DNA from: Clavelina lepadiformis
Lineage: Eukaryota; Chordata; Ascidiacea; Aplousobranchia; Clavelinidae
DNA length: 64,000 nucleotides
Assembly (NCBI RefSeq): GCF_947623445.1
Contig: NC_135240.1
Span: 6,014,001 to 6,078,000, forward strand
Reading direction: 5' to 3'
This document shows positions 32,661 through 46,500 of this stretch, in pieces. The notes under the pieces are model-generated. The model saw only the letters and a list, made by a program, of their open reading frames with translations. It did not search any database and was not told the DNA's origin. The number at the start of each line of letters is the position of its first letter. The stretch's first letter is position 1. A program made the translations under genes and the position numbers.

Positions 32661-33427
32661 AATTTTGTTTAAAAGTCTTCTTAGCTTTCACATACAACTT
32701 GTCTTAGTCGCGTTGTAGTCTACTTTTAAACAGTTGGACTAAGTAAACGGAGCGGTACAGATAGTTATAATGCAAAAAATAAAAGTTTGAAACGTAGTCA
32801 ATGTAGTAGATATAGAGGAAAGCAATTAAGGCTGGTTTTAGGGTAGAACCAAAGAGGCCCGAGCCCCCAAACAATTTGTTTTGGTCAGCTGCATTGTGCC
32901 ACAAATGAGCAAAAATAAACTGATGTAAATTAGAATGCGTAAAATGTAGCAATTTTATTTTACCATATCAGCGTTTGAATGTTTGTTTGAATTTTTCAAT
33001 ATAAGATGTCTATGATTGTCCATGTGTTAATGAAATGTGGTGAAATCTGAAATATGACGTCAATAAGAAAGAAGGTGAAGAAAGCAGAAACGAAATAATA
33101 AGAAAGCGGGGTAACTGGCTTACTGACGCTGAGGGATAAAAAGCGATTTGATCAAAGAAATATTTTCCTGAGATGTAAAAATTTGCCAATTTCCTTAAAG
33201 ATACGTGAGGTGTGTTGTCAATTTCCATAAAAAAGACATTATAGTCCCTATTTGTACTCTGTCCATAAGCTATGGATAATTTTTCACTTTATCTTTCATT
33301 TGAATGATTTAATAGGACTAGGCTATAGCCTACTGTAATAGAATATTTAGGTAGGTTTAGCAAATTTTTAAGTTTCTTTTAAAACAGGACAAGTGTCAAA
33401 ATCTAGCCTCATTGCGCAACAGGTCTA

Positions 33428-33515
33428 AGGCAAGTGCACAACCACAGGATGCCTTTGTACGCTAGACCCCAGCTACTGAAATTATAACATCATCTGGTTG
33501 TTTACTTGAATATTA
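33428..33515 (+). repeat. Dispersed hairpin repeat, copy 3
   Basis: The arms GCAAGTGCACAACCACAGGATG and CATC-TGGTTGT-TACTTG face each other, with TTTGTACGCTAGACCCCAGC and TACTGAAATTATAACATC between. It matches copy 1 in its right part and copy 2 in its left part, and so shows the full unit of about 90 bp best. Confidence 0.7.
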
Positions 33516-35619
33516 GATCTCAGTTATCTCTAGATATTTAATAGGCTACCGTATAGCACTGATAGCAAGCTGGGCGTAAAGGCTATATAGTCTAGTATTC
33601 CAATAACTTTATAACAGTGTCTATTTTATTGACAGCCAGGCACAAAATTGAAAAACGCCAGTTTTGTAATCAGTTGGCCAGTCACACAATTTATTTTCAT
33701 TATTATGCATTATAAATGCTAATATATATGCCAATATACCACTTATACCAGTATTATACAGGCTTGGGTTGGGTTGCCAGTGTACAAAAAACCATGCTTT
33801 GCTGCTTATTCAAATCTAAATAAAACAAGTTACTTACAAGCCTACGAAATGTACAAAAAAATAATTATTTCACTCATATTCGTGCTGGTTTTGTCTTTTT
33901 CTGATTGATGTTTTTTTAACGTAGACAGCAGATGTTTTTGATATAAAATTTTTGGACGATTTTTGATCAATAAGTTCAACCTTATTCTACAAAACAACTC
34001 TTCAAGCATCACTGGAAAATGTGAGGTAAACTTAAACAAATTGTATCAGTCATGCAGTCGTTGAACATTTGATCTTCGATGTGTAGCTTTCCTGAAAACG
34101 AGTAGTATGCCCTGAAGTTTCAGATTACTTTAAACAAAATAACTACAACTAGGCTAGATTTGATTGGAAATAATTAAAAACCGACAGTACGTGCAAGCTG
34201 AGTAGCTAACTGAAAATAATTGAAAGTAACAGAATTTTTAATCTTTCAACTCAAAATGAAGCATTTAAAACTACAGTTACATTTTTTCATTATGTAAAAA
34301 CCAACAACAATATATCACTTTCAATTACGAAAAAGGTGTCCTCATCTGGATTTCAATCTTAATATCTTAGAATGACTTAGTTTTGGCAACGTTATTTAAG
34401 TTTTAATAACTTCTGCACAGCAAGAAGCAATAGTGTTTGGATTGATTAGGCTCGTAATTTTCAGTTTGAGGCTTAAAAGACCGAATGTCAATGTTTTTTT
34501 AGTTCTAAGTATAACTGAAGGTAAATTTATTTAGTTGGCGTCTTGTGAGATTTAAATTGTCTTTTATCTGTCTTTCGATATTGATTGTGACTGATTGTCT
34601 CATTGTTTTTTATTAATTTTCTCCCATGTCAATATGTTTCGTAAAAATGACCAAATAATTTTGTTACAAAATGTGACATGCAATATTTACCCATTTCATT
34701 AGGTTAAACGACACAATTCGATGACATCGTCGGTCACATAAATAAGGTCAGGAGAAAAGCAAATGGTGCTTGTTAATTTTTTTTAACTTCAACTTCACAT
34801 ATTGACTAAACGTATTGATTCTCTTTTCTAGTGGCACTCTAAATAATATTATCTCTAAATATTCAAGTATTTTCAGATTTACCAGACTGACAACTGCCAA
34901 GTAAAAGCTTGGACTCGTTCTGGAATAGTGATGAAATAACGATTTTAGGTTGACAATGTTTAATTGTATCTATCCTGTTCATTATGCATGTTAATACGTA
35001 TACTTACTATACATGACTATGCAGGTTTTTCTTAGGCCTAAGGTTTCATAAAAGTTCTGCTTTTTTCTCCCCAATCTATTGGCTTCAATTGCCAGGATGA
35101 GTTTTTGTAGAGATATTACTTTATACAATCTTTCCATGCTGTGCACATGACATGATCTGGCACAGATGGAGCCTTTAACAATAGCATCATCCAGACATCA
35201 GTCACATGGAGAAGTGCTGGGCATTATCGATGTCACAATCGGTGCCCAGTGAGAATCCGTTCATTTCATTAACTCCTTAAAATTCAACCCTGGCTTAGTG
35301 AAGTGAGTTGACTGATGGATTTGTTAACAGGGAGACTTGCTTTTTCGCAGCTTCGCAGATTTTCTGATGATTTTGATGAGCAAATAGTCTGAACCCAAAT
35401 TATATACCCTGAATAGTTATTGTTATTCAACCCTAATTGTTAACCCATACAGGTAGATATAAAATTTCATACACGGATGACTTATTGATATTTCCATAGA
35501 AGTAAAAGCTGGTCTAAAAGTCTCAAACATTTACTGTACAATAGAATTATATTGATAAATGTTGAAACGTGGTTAAGAAGGTGTAAGAACATTCAGTTGA
35601 GCAAAGCAAATCATCAACG

Positions 35620-38239
35620 ATGAATGGCCAGAATATTCCGGATTCATGGGACTCAGGATTAGATGGATCAGAAGTTGAAAATGCGACTTCTACATTTTCA
35701 CAACTAAACATAGGCGCTAAACCATTCGTACCAAATGTGCATGCTGCGGCGTTTGTTCCATCGTTTAAGACTGCAGCATGTGCTTCTCCACCTCAAGATA
35801 GTGCTTCTCCTGTCCAGGAGAGCTTTTCTCCACCAGCAAGCTCTGATGAAGGCGATAAGGTCCTCATGAACTCCCATCAAGTCGATAAAGAGGCGGACCA
35901 ACAAAATGCTCCTGAATCCGAAATGGAAACAGAAGTTAACGACCAAGAGGTCCAGGAAAAAGAAGTTGAAGAAATGCAGATCGAAGCTCAACCATCTGCT
36001 ATAAAAATCGCACCTGTAGAAGCCCGACAGAGTTCGAGAGCTACCCCACCACCTCCTCCTGTAGAAACTGACGAGGAGGAAGGAAAGATGAAGGAAGACC
36101 ATTTAAATGTTGTCTTCATCGGTCACGTCGATGCTGGAAAGTCAACAATCGGAGGCCAGATTATGTACCTCACTGGGATGGTGGACAAACGCACTCTGGA
36201 GAAGTATGAACGAGAGGCGAAAGAAAAGAATCGTGAAACTTGGTATCTCTCTTGGGCATTGGACACAAACCAGGAGGAAAGAGACAAAGGGAAAACTGTT
36301 GAGGTTGGAAGAGCATACTTTGAAACGGAAACAAAACATTTCACTATTCTTGATGCCCCTGGACACAGAAGTTTTGTTCCAAACATGATCGGAGGAGCAT
36401 CACAGGCGGATGTTGCCGTGCTTGTCATATCCGCCCGACGAGGAGAATTTGAAACCGGCTTTGAACGCGGAGGACAAACTCGTGAGCATGCCATGTTGGC
36501 CAAGACAGCAGGAGTCCAGCATCTAGTTGTTCTTATCAATAAAATGGACGACCCGACTGTAAAGTGGAACAAAGTACGTTACGATGAGTGTAAAGAAAAA
36601 CTCACTCCGTTTTTGAAGAAAGTCGGTTTCAACCCAAAGAAGGACATTCATTTTATGCCTTGCTCTGGACTCGCTGGAACCAACCTAAAAGAGTCAGATT
36701 TTTCCAAACATCCGTGGTATACTGATCTTCCTCTGATTCCTTACTTAGATAATCTTCCAACTGTTTCTCGTTCTGGTACGGGACCTGTTCGACTTCCGAT
36801 TGTGGATAAGTACAAAGACATGGGGGTCATCGTGCTTGGAAAAATCGAGTCGGGAAGAATTTTTAAAGGCCAAAGTCTGATTCTGCAGCCCAATAAAAGA
36901 AAAGTAAAAGGTGACTTCATATTCAATGTTGTTTTTCTGCCAGATCTCCTGGTCATTTCTTTCAGGTAGATTGCTATTGTTGTGTTGCTAAGATAACTCT
37001 GTGTTTAGTATTGGGAATTCTCTCTGATGATGAAGAAACAGATTCATCAATCGCTGGTGAGAATGTAAAAATTCGACTCGATTCAGTTGAAGAGGAGGAA
37101 ATTTCAAAGGTTTGCGAATGTTACACGCCTGTATATACAAACGTGTAGTTATCTGAGTCGTAATAACTTGAATCACTTTTTTCAAAGACTTGACTTGACT
37201 TTTTGATTACTTTTTAGCATTGTGGTAAAACAAATCTCTATTCTTTAGTTACTTGGTTATGACTCTGGTAAATACTAGGGAAGGGCCGATCAAATCAAAT
37301 GCCTTCCAAATCGCCAAAATATTTGATCAATAATTTTTAGCAATTACATCACGTTACAAGCAAAATTTGGCAACGTTTTAATATAATTTTAACATTTGGT
37401 GCTGATGCGAATAGATTCGTCATTCGTTCATGTTGACCTTAATGATATTCGGATTCGCACGAACTCAAAAAATTGTACTCGCAGCACATCCCTAGCATTT
37501 ACTGTATTCTTAACATAGCAAGAATAAAGTTTTAAACAAACTAGGGTTTCATTGCAGGGTTTTGTCCTTTGCTCACCTGACAACCTATGCAGTACCGGCA
37601 CTACTTTCGATGCGCAGATTGCCATCATTGAATATAAGTCGATAATATGTGCTGGCTACAGTGCCATTCTACACATTCACACGTAAGCTGAATTTGGGAT
37701 CTTAAAACTGATATATACTGTACAATAGTTGTTGCTTTTCCAACTGTTTTTTAGTATTTTTTTAAACTTAATTGACATAACTTCTATTGAAATTTAATTT
37801 AATTGTTGTTCCTGCGTTGAAGGTGTGTCGAGGAGGTCGTTATTAAGCAACTAATCTGCTTAATTGATCGTAAGACTGGCGAGAAGAAGAAGACAAGATT
37901 TGTGAAACAGGTTTTGATGCGATATAAATAAATTTTGTAGATCACAATTTTCTGTAACTACGCTCTACTGTAGAAAATAATGCGTAAATGTCCATCAAAA
38001 ATGTAGAAGTTATATATTAACACGTTTTTTCATGACTTTGATACAAATTGACCGGGCATGTATTATCTATTGTGATTCCTTACACTTATTTCCAGGACCA
38101 AACTGTCATAGCTCGAATGCAGACACAAGGCTCGATTTGCATCGAAAGTTTTAAGAAATTTCCTCAGATGGGAAGGTTCACGTTGCGTGACGAAGGCCGA
38201 ACAATCGCGATCGGAAAGGTGCTCAAATTGCTAGATTAA
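35620..38239 (+). CDS. GSPT1: Translation termination factor eRF3 (GSPT)
   Basis: eRF3 is the GTPase partner of eRF1 in stop-codon recognition and peptide release. Five exons (35620-36910, 37009-37109, 37558-37682, 37823-37910, 38096-38239) join in phase and give 582 residues. The N-terminal tail has the overlapping PAM2 motifs that bind poly(A)-binding protein (SQLNIGAKPFVP, HAAAFVPSF) and an acidic, glutamine-rich linker. GTPase motifs are GHVDAGKS (168-175), DAPGH (245-249), NKMD (307-310) and SGL (about 349). Domains 2 and 3 follow, ending PQMGRFTLRDEGRTIAIGKV as in all eRF3s. The start ATG gives MNGQNIPDSWDSG. ATTAAA at 38337-38342 is a possible polyadenylation signal. Confidence 0.98.
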
Positions 38240-40532
38240 ACGCAATTGGTCAGTCATTAAAATGAAAACGGCTGCCACGTTTTATATATTTTACTTCAAG
38301 CCTATGGTTTGTGTACTTATTTTTGTGAGGTGATGTATTAAAATGGTCTGCTGATGCTACTCTTAAATTTTCTACATTACCCCTTCCACTGGGAAATATA
38401 AAGAAAATCCTGCTACTGAACACCTGAAGTTATCTGTGCAATCCTGTATCGTTATATAGGAAACAATTTTTCAAACCTTATCAATTTTGGGTGAGAGTCT
38501 ACTGAAACCGCTCAACGATATACCGTTATAATGTTGATATGTTTGTGATATAGCCCTGGACGTACCATCGCATCGCAGTTTGTTTTGTGCTGTATTTATA
38601 TGGAGTGCTCTTTTAGCAATTATATTCTTTATTGCAGCAATAAAAATGTGCCATTGTAATGCCGCCGTTATTGGAATAATAGCCCAAGGTTTCAAATCGA
38701 TTGTGAGTGAAGTGAGAAAGTTGTGGTTTACATAAATGTATGTTTATTGTCCAATCTAATATAGATTGATACCATTGCATTTGATAACACCTTGTAATTT
38801 ATTATCTTTTCAGTTTGTCATGTATAAATGCCTGCTGCATGTGGTGTTGTATGCAAATTCTTTTGAATTTGTCTCTATTTGTAAACATTGCCAAGTTTAA
38901 TTATGATGTCAATCACTATATCTTGCTGTTAGGAAATTTTGTCATGTCAAGTAAGAATTATGGTCATAGTTCGTGTTTTTCTTTCCCGTTCTGTGCCTTC
39001 TTCTCACTAGCTGAAAGTACGATTTTTTATTTCAAAACACTTAGTGGAAGCTTTTATCTCAAAATCGTTTTGAAATTTCATGATTTGACTTGAAAAATTT
39101 TACAAACACATACATCATAGGCGTTGCATAGTAACAATGGTTTGTAATGAAGTTGTCTGTGTCTAATATCTGCACACACACAACATATCAGAAACAACTT
39201 TCGCCTTTGAATGGCAGTTGGCAAAGTTTCGTGCGAAGCCAAAGTCATTGCACCATCAAGATGAACTCGTGCACCATTCATATTTTAGTACCATGAACTC
39301 TGTTAACGTAACAGTCATGGTTATTTGTTGTTGTTTATTTCGTGAGCTTTATGCATTTTTGCAGAATCGTTTTTTGTAGCTCGCAAATTTTGCTTTGTAT
39401 GGCGGAATTCCCAAGTTATGTTTAAATGAACATAACCTCTTAAAATAAACTTGCTCGCTGTTTTGAGCGTAACATAATGGTGAACCCTTTGGTAAATTGG
39501 TTAGAATTACAGACGCCCATGAAAACCAAATTATGGTGCTGCAGTGGTTGTAAATTCATTTCCGGTGATTTTTTTTGGTGTGAAGAACATTTTGTACTTT
39601 TACTGGATGCTACTTATCAGTGGGCGACGACTCTTTTAAGCTGGTTGGAATAAAAACATGCAGACAACAAATTGTCTGAAATTTGATTTGCTCGTTGACA
39701 TTCATCAAAAAACATTACAAGCAGGTTGCTTCAATGGTAAAAGCCAGCTGAGCAACAACCAGCCATTTTATTCAAGTTTATGCATCATGTCAACAATACA
39801 ATGAAACAGAAATATATAAAGTACTTGGGAAGCTTGTGGCAGTCTTGCAGGCTACTTCTTGCTTGCTTGTTAAGCTACTTCTTGCTTTTTTTAACTCATG
39901 TACCTTTACAACTTGTGTATCGATATTTCTGGTGCAAGACGGCAAGATGTGTCGGAAAACATTTCATTAAAAGGAAGCATGAAATATACTGGAGAGAGCA
40001 ATTTTGATCAAGAGATTGTGTTAGCAAGGTATCCGAACAAAAAAACACATCATAATAGCATCAGAAAACATAAAAAACACTTCCACGATTATGTATGGCA
40101 ATCTACTGATCCCACTCATTTAAACAAAGGCCACTAGAAGCAAAGTTGTGAACTCAACGATGGCACTTATTGCTTAGATTTATATGAAAATTTCGATGTA
40201 CTCTAGGTCCACTTTACACAGTTAATCTTGTAACCTGCTGTGTTATGATGTTATTTACAAACTTCTTTACTAACCAATGTCACATTTGAAAAGAATGAAA
40301 TGAAAGATGTCGCAATATAATAACATGATAAGCCCATTCAAGGAAAATAACAAGTCTCATATACTCAGCTGTGTCCAAATGCAACTGTCGAAATTTAAAA
40401 TGTGCAAGCAAAATGGAAAGGTACAAACCGTAATAATGTGTACCGTAACTACAAAGCATAATTTCACTGCCGACCTGTGTACAATAAACAGCTACAGTGG
40501 AGAGAAAACATTTTGCACCTCGAAAACAAAGC
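38240..40532. other. Convergent intergenic region GSPT1 / TBC1D1-4
   Basis: This 2.3-kb AT-rich stretch holds the 3' ends of two convergent genes. Short open frames at 38815-39093 and 39780-40137 have no recognisable content or splice partners. No mobile element ends were seen. Confidence 0.5.
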
Positions 40533-43500
40533 CTACACCTTTTGCCTTTCCTTAAGACTTTCATTTTCCTGCTTCAGACTCTGAAGTACTAGCGTTCTCT
40601 TTTCATCCATCGTCGCCATGTCTGTGAGTCCCTGCTGCAAACTGCTGATTTGCATACGTGCGGCCTACATAAACATAAGAATCAGTCAAAATTCGCATGC
40701 AATTATGTACCCGTAGACTACCACTCCAGTACTACTCTAGCATCAATTCTGAGTCCATGACATGCCTACATTGTGTCATGAAAAACAAATATCCAGAAAA
40801 AAGTCGTCTGCAGAAAATTGAACGTGTATACTGTATAACCACTAACCAGCTTACGGCGTACTTCACCCATATCTAATACTTGCCATAATATTTATAAATG
40901 ACTGGTGTTTTTGTTAATAATGTTTATGTTTGTAATACAATTTAGCTGTCGCTCTTTAACTGGGTATTTGGGTAAATGTATTTAAAATGGCAAAAAAGCA
41001 TCTGAAATGCAAACACTTTTGTACCATGTAATTGGGTGTTTGTTTCTTTTAGGTCATGCACTGTAACAGTTAAATTTTTTTTATTTATACTCATAAATGC
41101 CCCTTCATAAAATTTTACGCGTACTCTGAAATTATTGTAAAAAAATGGATAAGAAGAGAATATTTAAAAGGATTTAACATCGAAGTTACAGGAATCTTAT
41201 TGGAATAAATAGCTTGTACCATACAATGCACACGGCAAGACTGACTTGAGCAGCCAAGACAATCTTACCTCTAACTGTTCAACCAATTCCACGTTAAACT
41301 TGGTCACGGTCTGATGGACTTGTTCCAAACGATCGTATTTTTGTCTTAGATCCTTGGCGTCGTCTTGTGGGGAGCCGTCACTCTCGTCAAATCCGAAAAG
41401 TTCTCCTTCTTCGAGCACCGAGTATTCAACTTCATAGACGCGCAACTTTTCCTCAATGTTGAGGTCGAATATCTGCGAGCGCAAGTTCAAAATGTCAAAG
41501 ATGCCTCTTTCAACTGTGCTGTACAACTGTGTGAAACATATGAGGCGAGTTAATGAGGTGCATGAAAGCATCAGAGGGGAGGTAGCAGGTTGCGAAATAG
41601 AAGTTGCAGTGACTTGACACATAATATTATTTGTCACCATCACAGTTGTTAAACTTAACCATCATTGCTTTTAATTTCCGAAGTGTGGTAGACACCATAC
41701 ACCATAAGCTGCTATGGGGACATGTTTTTTTAAATAAAGAACAGAAAAATATCATCAATGGGATAAGTTAAAAGTGGCCAGAATAACCCCATCAAAGCAA
41801 TAAGTTCTCATAACTTTCCTTAATTAACTAGATACAATCATGGTCTTATTCAAATATTTTCACTTGTTTTCCTCGTTGATCTTATTCATTTGATCAAATA
41901 ACAGCAAGGTAAATATTGTTGAAGTTTACGCACTTCCGACAAAACCTGCTTCACGCTTGAATCATCCATGTCTGGAAGTTTATCTTTGAGATAACCGACG
42001 ACTGATTCGAATCCATCTTCTTCCAGAATATTCTTCTTATGATGACTCAGAAGACACAATGCGGCTTTAAACAGAGCACTTGTCCCCTCAAGAAACAACA
42101 AATCTTCAACAGAAAAATTTGTCGTCACTTTTGCAAGTTTAAACTTTGTTTTTATTCCAACGAGGGGTTTTCAATGATCTGTGCCACAAAGAATCATCAA
42201 ACTTTCTTCTGGCTGAAAAACATTCTACTCGTGCGAGAAAAATGATCTGTATCTTTTCAAAGAATTAACAGGATTGAAATAAATCACAAACGTACCGAAG
42301 ATCCTGGCAGTGAATCCGAACGACAAGACGGAAGCGAACATGGTTAGAAACCAGGGAGCGGCAAACAGCATCATAGTGACGTCATTCTTCTCCAGGTGGT
42401 CGTACAGGTCCCTGGAATAACCACAAAGCAGTTGAAACAATTCGAAACGAAAGATTCCACGTAACCGCTACTAATCCATTCTACGTTGCCACAGGGCAGC
42501 GGTTCACGAAATAGGGCCTGTAAAATCTGGACTCCGCAAAGAGTTTTTAAGAATTCCATTCCATGCAAATATTAAAGTTGGCGTTCAAGTATTAATGAAA
42601 GTTACAACAACCGAATTAGCTACATTTGTGCAACTTGTATTACAGCTTGTAAACTCGGTAAGGTTGTATTGCAGCATACAGCTTTTAATGTGCAATATTG
42701 TAAGTACAATTCATTTATCTAAAACTTTATTGCGTGCTCTGAAAGGTTCCAAGCAAGTTTAAACAATCTTGAAGGGTTAAGCTGGAGTAAAAGCTTGGAA
42801 ACTACTGCATAAGCCCAAGCACTGTTTGGTCAAATCTCTCATTGCTTTCACAAACTGTCTTGCATATTATGCTAGTAACTGGCGACACATACTTGTGGAA
42901 ATCATGCAATAGTCTTGAGAGCTGGTAGACTGCAACACGTAAAGCCTCCATGTCTGGAAGATAAAGTTTACGACAGCCCATGCCTGCCATCAAGTGACAC
43001 AACATTGAAAACGCTTCGTTAGAACTTTGCATCTGAAATTACAAAATATTCGCAGTGTAAATCACACTTTACCGATGCATTTAAAACCAGTAAATTTCAA
43101 AACAGCTATTGTAAGTATAGTAAGTGCACAATAACACTACAGACATGAAAATCAAGCATAAATGACAAATATGGCGTTTCTCACATGCATAAGTAGAAGT
43201 CCAGCTACAAAACTCAAACCCTGACAATAGCCAACATCGACATCAGCGAGGGAATAAGCTTTCAGTACGTTAAACAATGCAAGCTGCCCATTACCTAGCT
43301 GCTGGCTGTAGTATGGGTATGTTGGAAATGTTCGTCCTTGGACATAAAAAAAATCAAAATTATAGAAAACGAGTCAACTTTGGCAGAAGTGAACAATATA
43401 ATTAAAATGAGAAGTGACTCGCTTTCAATTTTATAAAACATGGAAATTTGGTTATGCAGGAGCGGGCATTTTCAAATTCAGTCATGTGATTTGTCACTTT

Positions 43501-46500
43501 ATAAATGAACTTTAAAAATCTACAAACATCACTTACCAAGGTCGATCAGTATCGCATGTTGTTCGCTGGTCAACAGTTTTAATAGTTCATGGTATGGGGT
43601 TTTAACAAGCTTGCACGTGCTTGTCAGTGGCCGTTGCGTGGACTCAAGTCGTAGCTTCCATTGCTCGTACAACATTGACCACACACGACCTCTTAAGGCA
43701 CGTGGGACACCTGATGAAAAAGAAAATCCGCATTTCATTGTTGAAAAAAAAGTGCTATAACATTACTGAAATATTTACACATGTTAACTTCTGACTAAAT
43801 GCAAGACAGTCTCACAATTTTGTTACGAAATATGTTTTGAATAATCGTAAGTGATCGTAAATCACAAAATAAGATTTTTTGACATTAAAAAAATTAACAG
43901 ATTACCATTTGATATTTTATGCAAAGGATGACGCAACAACAATGAAGTGTACTAACCTTTTCTCACAGCTGCGTGTAGAACACTTTGATCAATCTTGTAT
44001 TGGTTCCTCTCATCTGTTTCCAACAATTCAATCCAGACGTCGTTCATGGCTGGTGGACAAATGTCGGGTTCAGGATAATCTAGTTTCATGTTGGCCGGTA
44101 CATTTGCGCTAGACCCATCCACTGAAAAATCACAACATATTTAACATCGGCTGCATCATGTTCGAACTTCTTTTTGCATATTCTATGATTTTGAATTCAG
44201 TTAAATGGAGGTAGTTACACTCGGATGACGATGAAATTCTATTGATTCTGTTCAAGATAATCTGATCCTGGATAGCCCGTCGCCATGCCAACCTCACCGC
44301 TTCGGGAGTGTTTATGATTGACGTTGGCTTCAGGTACTCACTCAAGCTTGGTGAATCAAACGCTGCAACGGGAAAAATGAAGAGCAAATGGGTTCAATCG
44401 GTGCAAAAATTTTGTTACTTATAGCTTCTGCTGAATGAGTAAATATAATTTTTATTTTTGTAGAGAGCACATACTTTTCGATCCCTTCCTCTTTCTCGGA
44501 GTGCCAATTTTGTAGAACATCTCCTGATGGATTGTAAGCTTCTTTCCGGTTGAGTGGCCACGGAGATGCGGTGACAAGTCTTTCAGAACTGGGGTGGACG
44601 AGCGAGATTGAGCAGGGGTGGACTCCGTTGAAATGCTGCGCGAGAAAACTTAAACGTCAATTACACGACACAGGACGTCAAAGCATGTGATCATAGTGGG
44701 GAGCATTTAATGTTTAATTATATCGTTGATTGTGTAAAACATTTTAACTGAAAACCAAAAGCAAACATACGCAGTAGAAAAAACAAGCAACAATTTACAC
44801 GAAACATTATAATTCAGATTGAGAAAATTTAATTAATTGTAATAAATTTTCTTAAATGATTGTGACAGCAAAAAAGACATGCTGGAGTGCTGGACAATGT
44901 AATTAATTCCTGCAAGTTGCAAAGAGTTTTTTGTTCTTGTTGAGGTTAAATGCTATTAATAATATACACAAGCATAGCAAACAATCAATCAAACTCATAT
45001 AACAATCCTAGTATAGCACGATACGGTTAATCAGAGAAAATGATTTTCTGTTAAAAACAAAATTGTCCGTCATGTTGCTGAAAACCTCAAGTACTCACAA
45101 ACAACAACAACAAACCAAAAATCAAGTTTATTTGATTAATACAAGACCCTTGCACGCATTTCCTATCTACCCTTGCTTTTACCGCAGGTTCCTACAATCC
45201 AGTTTTGATACGGATCCCATGAAAAATTTTTCGTTGCCAAAGATATCACTAAACTCGGGATTATGATGATGAAGATGACATTTTGTTGACGCCGGAGCTT
45301 CTCGACTTCCATCGAGTGGATGTGGCAATCCAGCGTTAAGAGGACAGAAAGAGGTGCTTCCAGAGTAAACCTCTCGAAATGCGGAATCTCTTCTCCTGGC
45401 AATCTGAGGAGACTTATCTGCTCTGGTGGTTGAAGCGCATCCATCATGGACGGAGTTTTTAGAAGATGAGTTGTTGTTGGAGTGATCGGCAACAAAGAAT
45501 AAGCCGCGGTCATCTTCATCGGCTGAGTCATCTGTTGTGTGGTCTGTGGAGGAGTCCACTATCAATGGAAATGGGTTGAGAGAGACTCGAGGTCTGTTTC
45601 GGTGATTATTTGGCCGAGTTCTCGTGCCACATTTTACAGACATGGCGCGCTCCGATGGTGCTGATGATTTTACTTGACTCTTGAAAAGATTCGTGAGAGA
45701 AAATCGAGATGGAGTGAGAGTCTTGATGTCGTCACCTTCCGCTTCCGGTGACTCCTTCACTTCGGATAAAAGTCGTCCGAGTCGACGTAGAAAAGGACTC
45801 GAGTAACTGTTGTGTCGGGAATTATTACGTTATGATACAATCACGCAAACATGTAATACATTTTAAAATGCGACTTGGACATAGAAAATGGCAGCACAGG
45901 AAAAAGCAGGTTAGCAGTCGAGCACAATACTTTTCATTTGAGAATATAATGTTTAAAATGCTCTGTCGGAGTTCAAATTTTTTAATAATTTGCGATTAAT
46001 TTCAAAAGTTATGATATTATTCAGCATAAATTTGTTAAAATACAACAAACATCATAAAAGTAGCTTCCATACCTTCTAGAATTCATATTTGAAGCTGATG
46101 TTTTTGCAACTGAAGGCGCCGGAACTGATTCGGAATTATCTTGATTTAGCTGAAGTTTTCTTCGAACATTTAAGGAACTTTGATCAATAGAACCTGCCTC
46201 TGCTGTCTTAGATCTGGACCACAAACAAAAAAATGGTATGAAGCGACGAATATTAATCACAGCTTGTAGCAAAAGAAGCTCAAAAAACTGATATAAAGTT
46301 TCATCTTCATGGCAATTTCAACAACAACTAGACAAAAAACTATAGTCTTCCTCTGCAAAGGTTCCAGCATTAGAAATATTTTGGACTGTACCGCCAAAAA
46401 ACTTAATAACACTTGCGCAAATATAACTAAACGATCAATTTGCACTTAACACTCCTGAATGCAAAGAAATAGTTTTATATCATCTTTATGACACGACATA

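Larger units (their letters stand above)
29929..35619. other. Gene-poor region between the zinc-finger gene and GSPT1
   Basis: This 5.7-kb region contains a diverged local duplication (30410-30640 and 31070-31240), a hAT relic (32095-32660), one dispersed hairpin-repeat copy (33428-33515) and otherwise AT-rich DNA. No host exon could be supported on either strand. The GSPT1 promoter must lie in the right part. A 5'UTR intron is possible, since an acceptor-like CATTCAG lies shortly before its ATG. Confidence 0.5.

Noticed and set aside
39780-40137. Overlapping plus-strand frames of 75-79 codons
   Set aside because: Composition looks random, no homology is apparent, and they lie in the convergent spacer between two well-defined genes.
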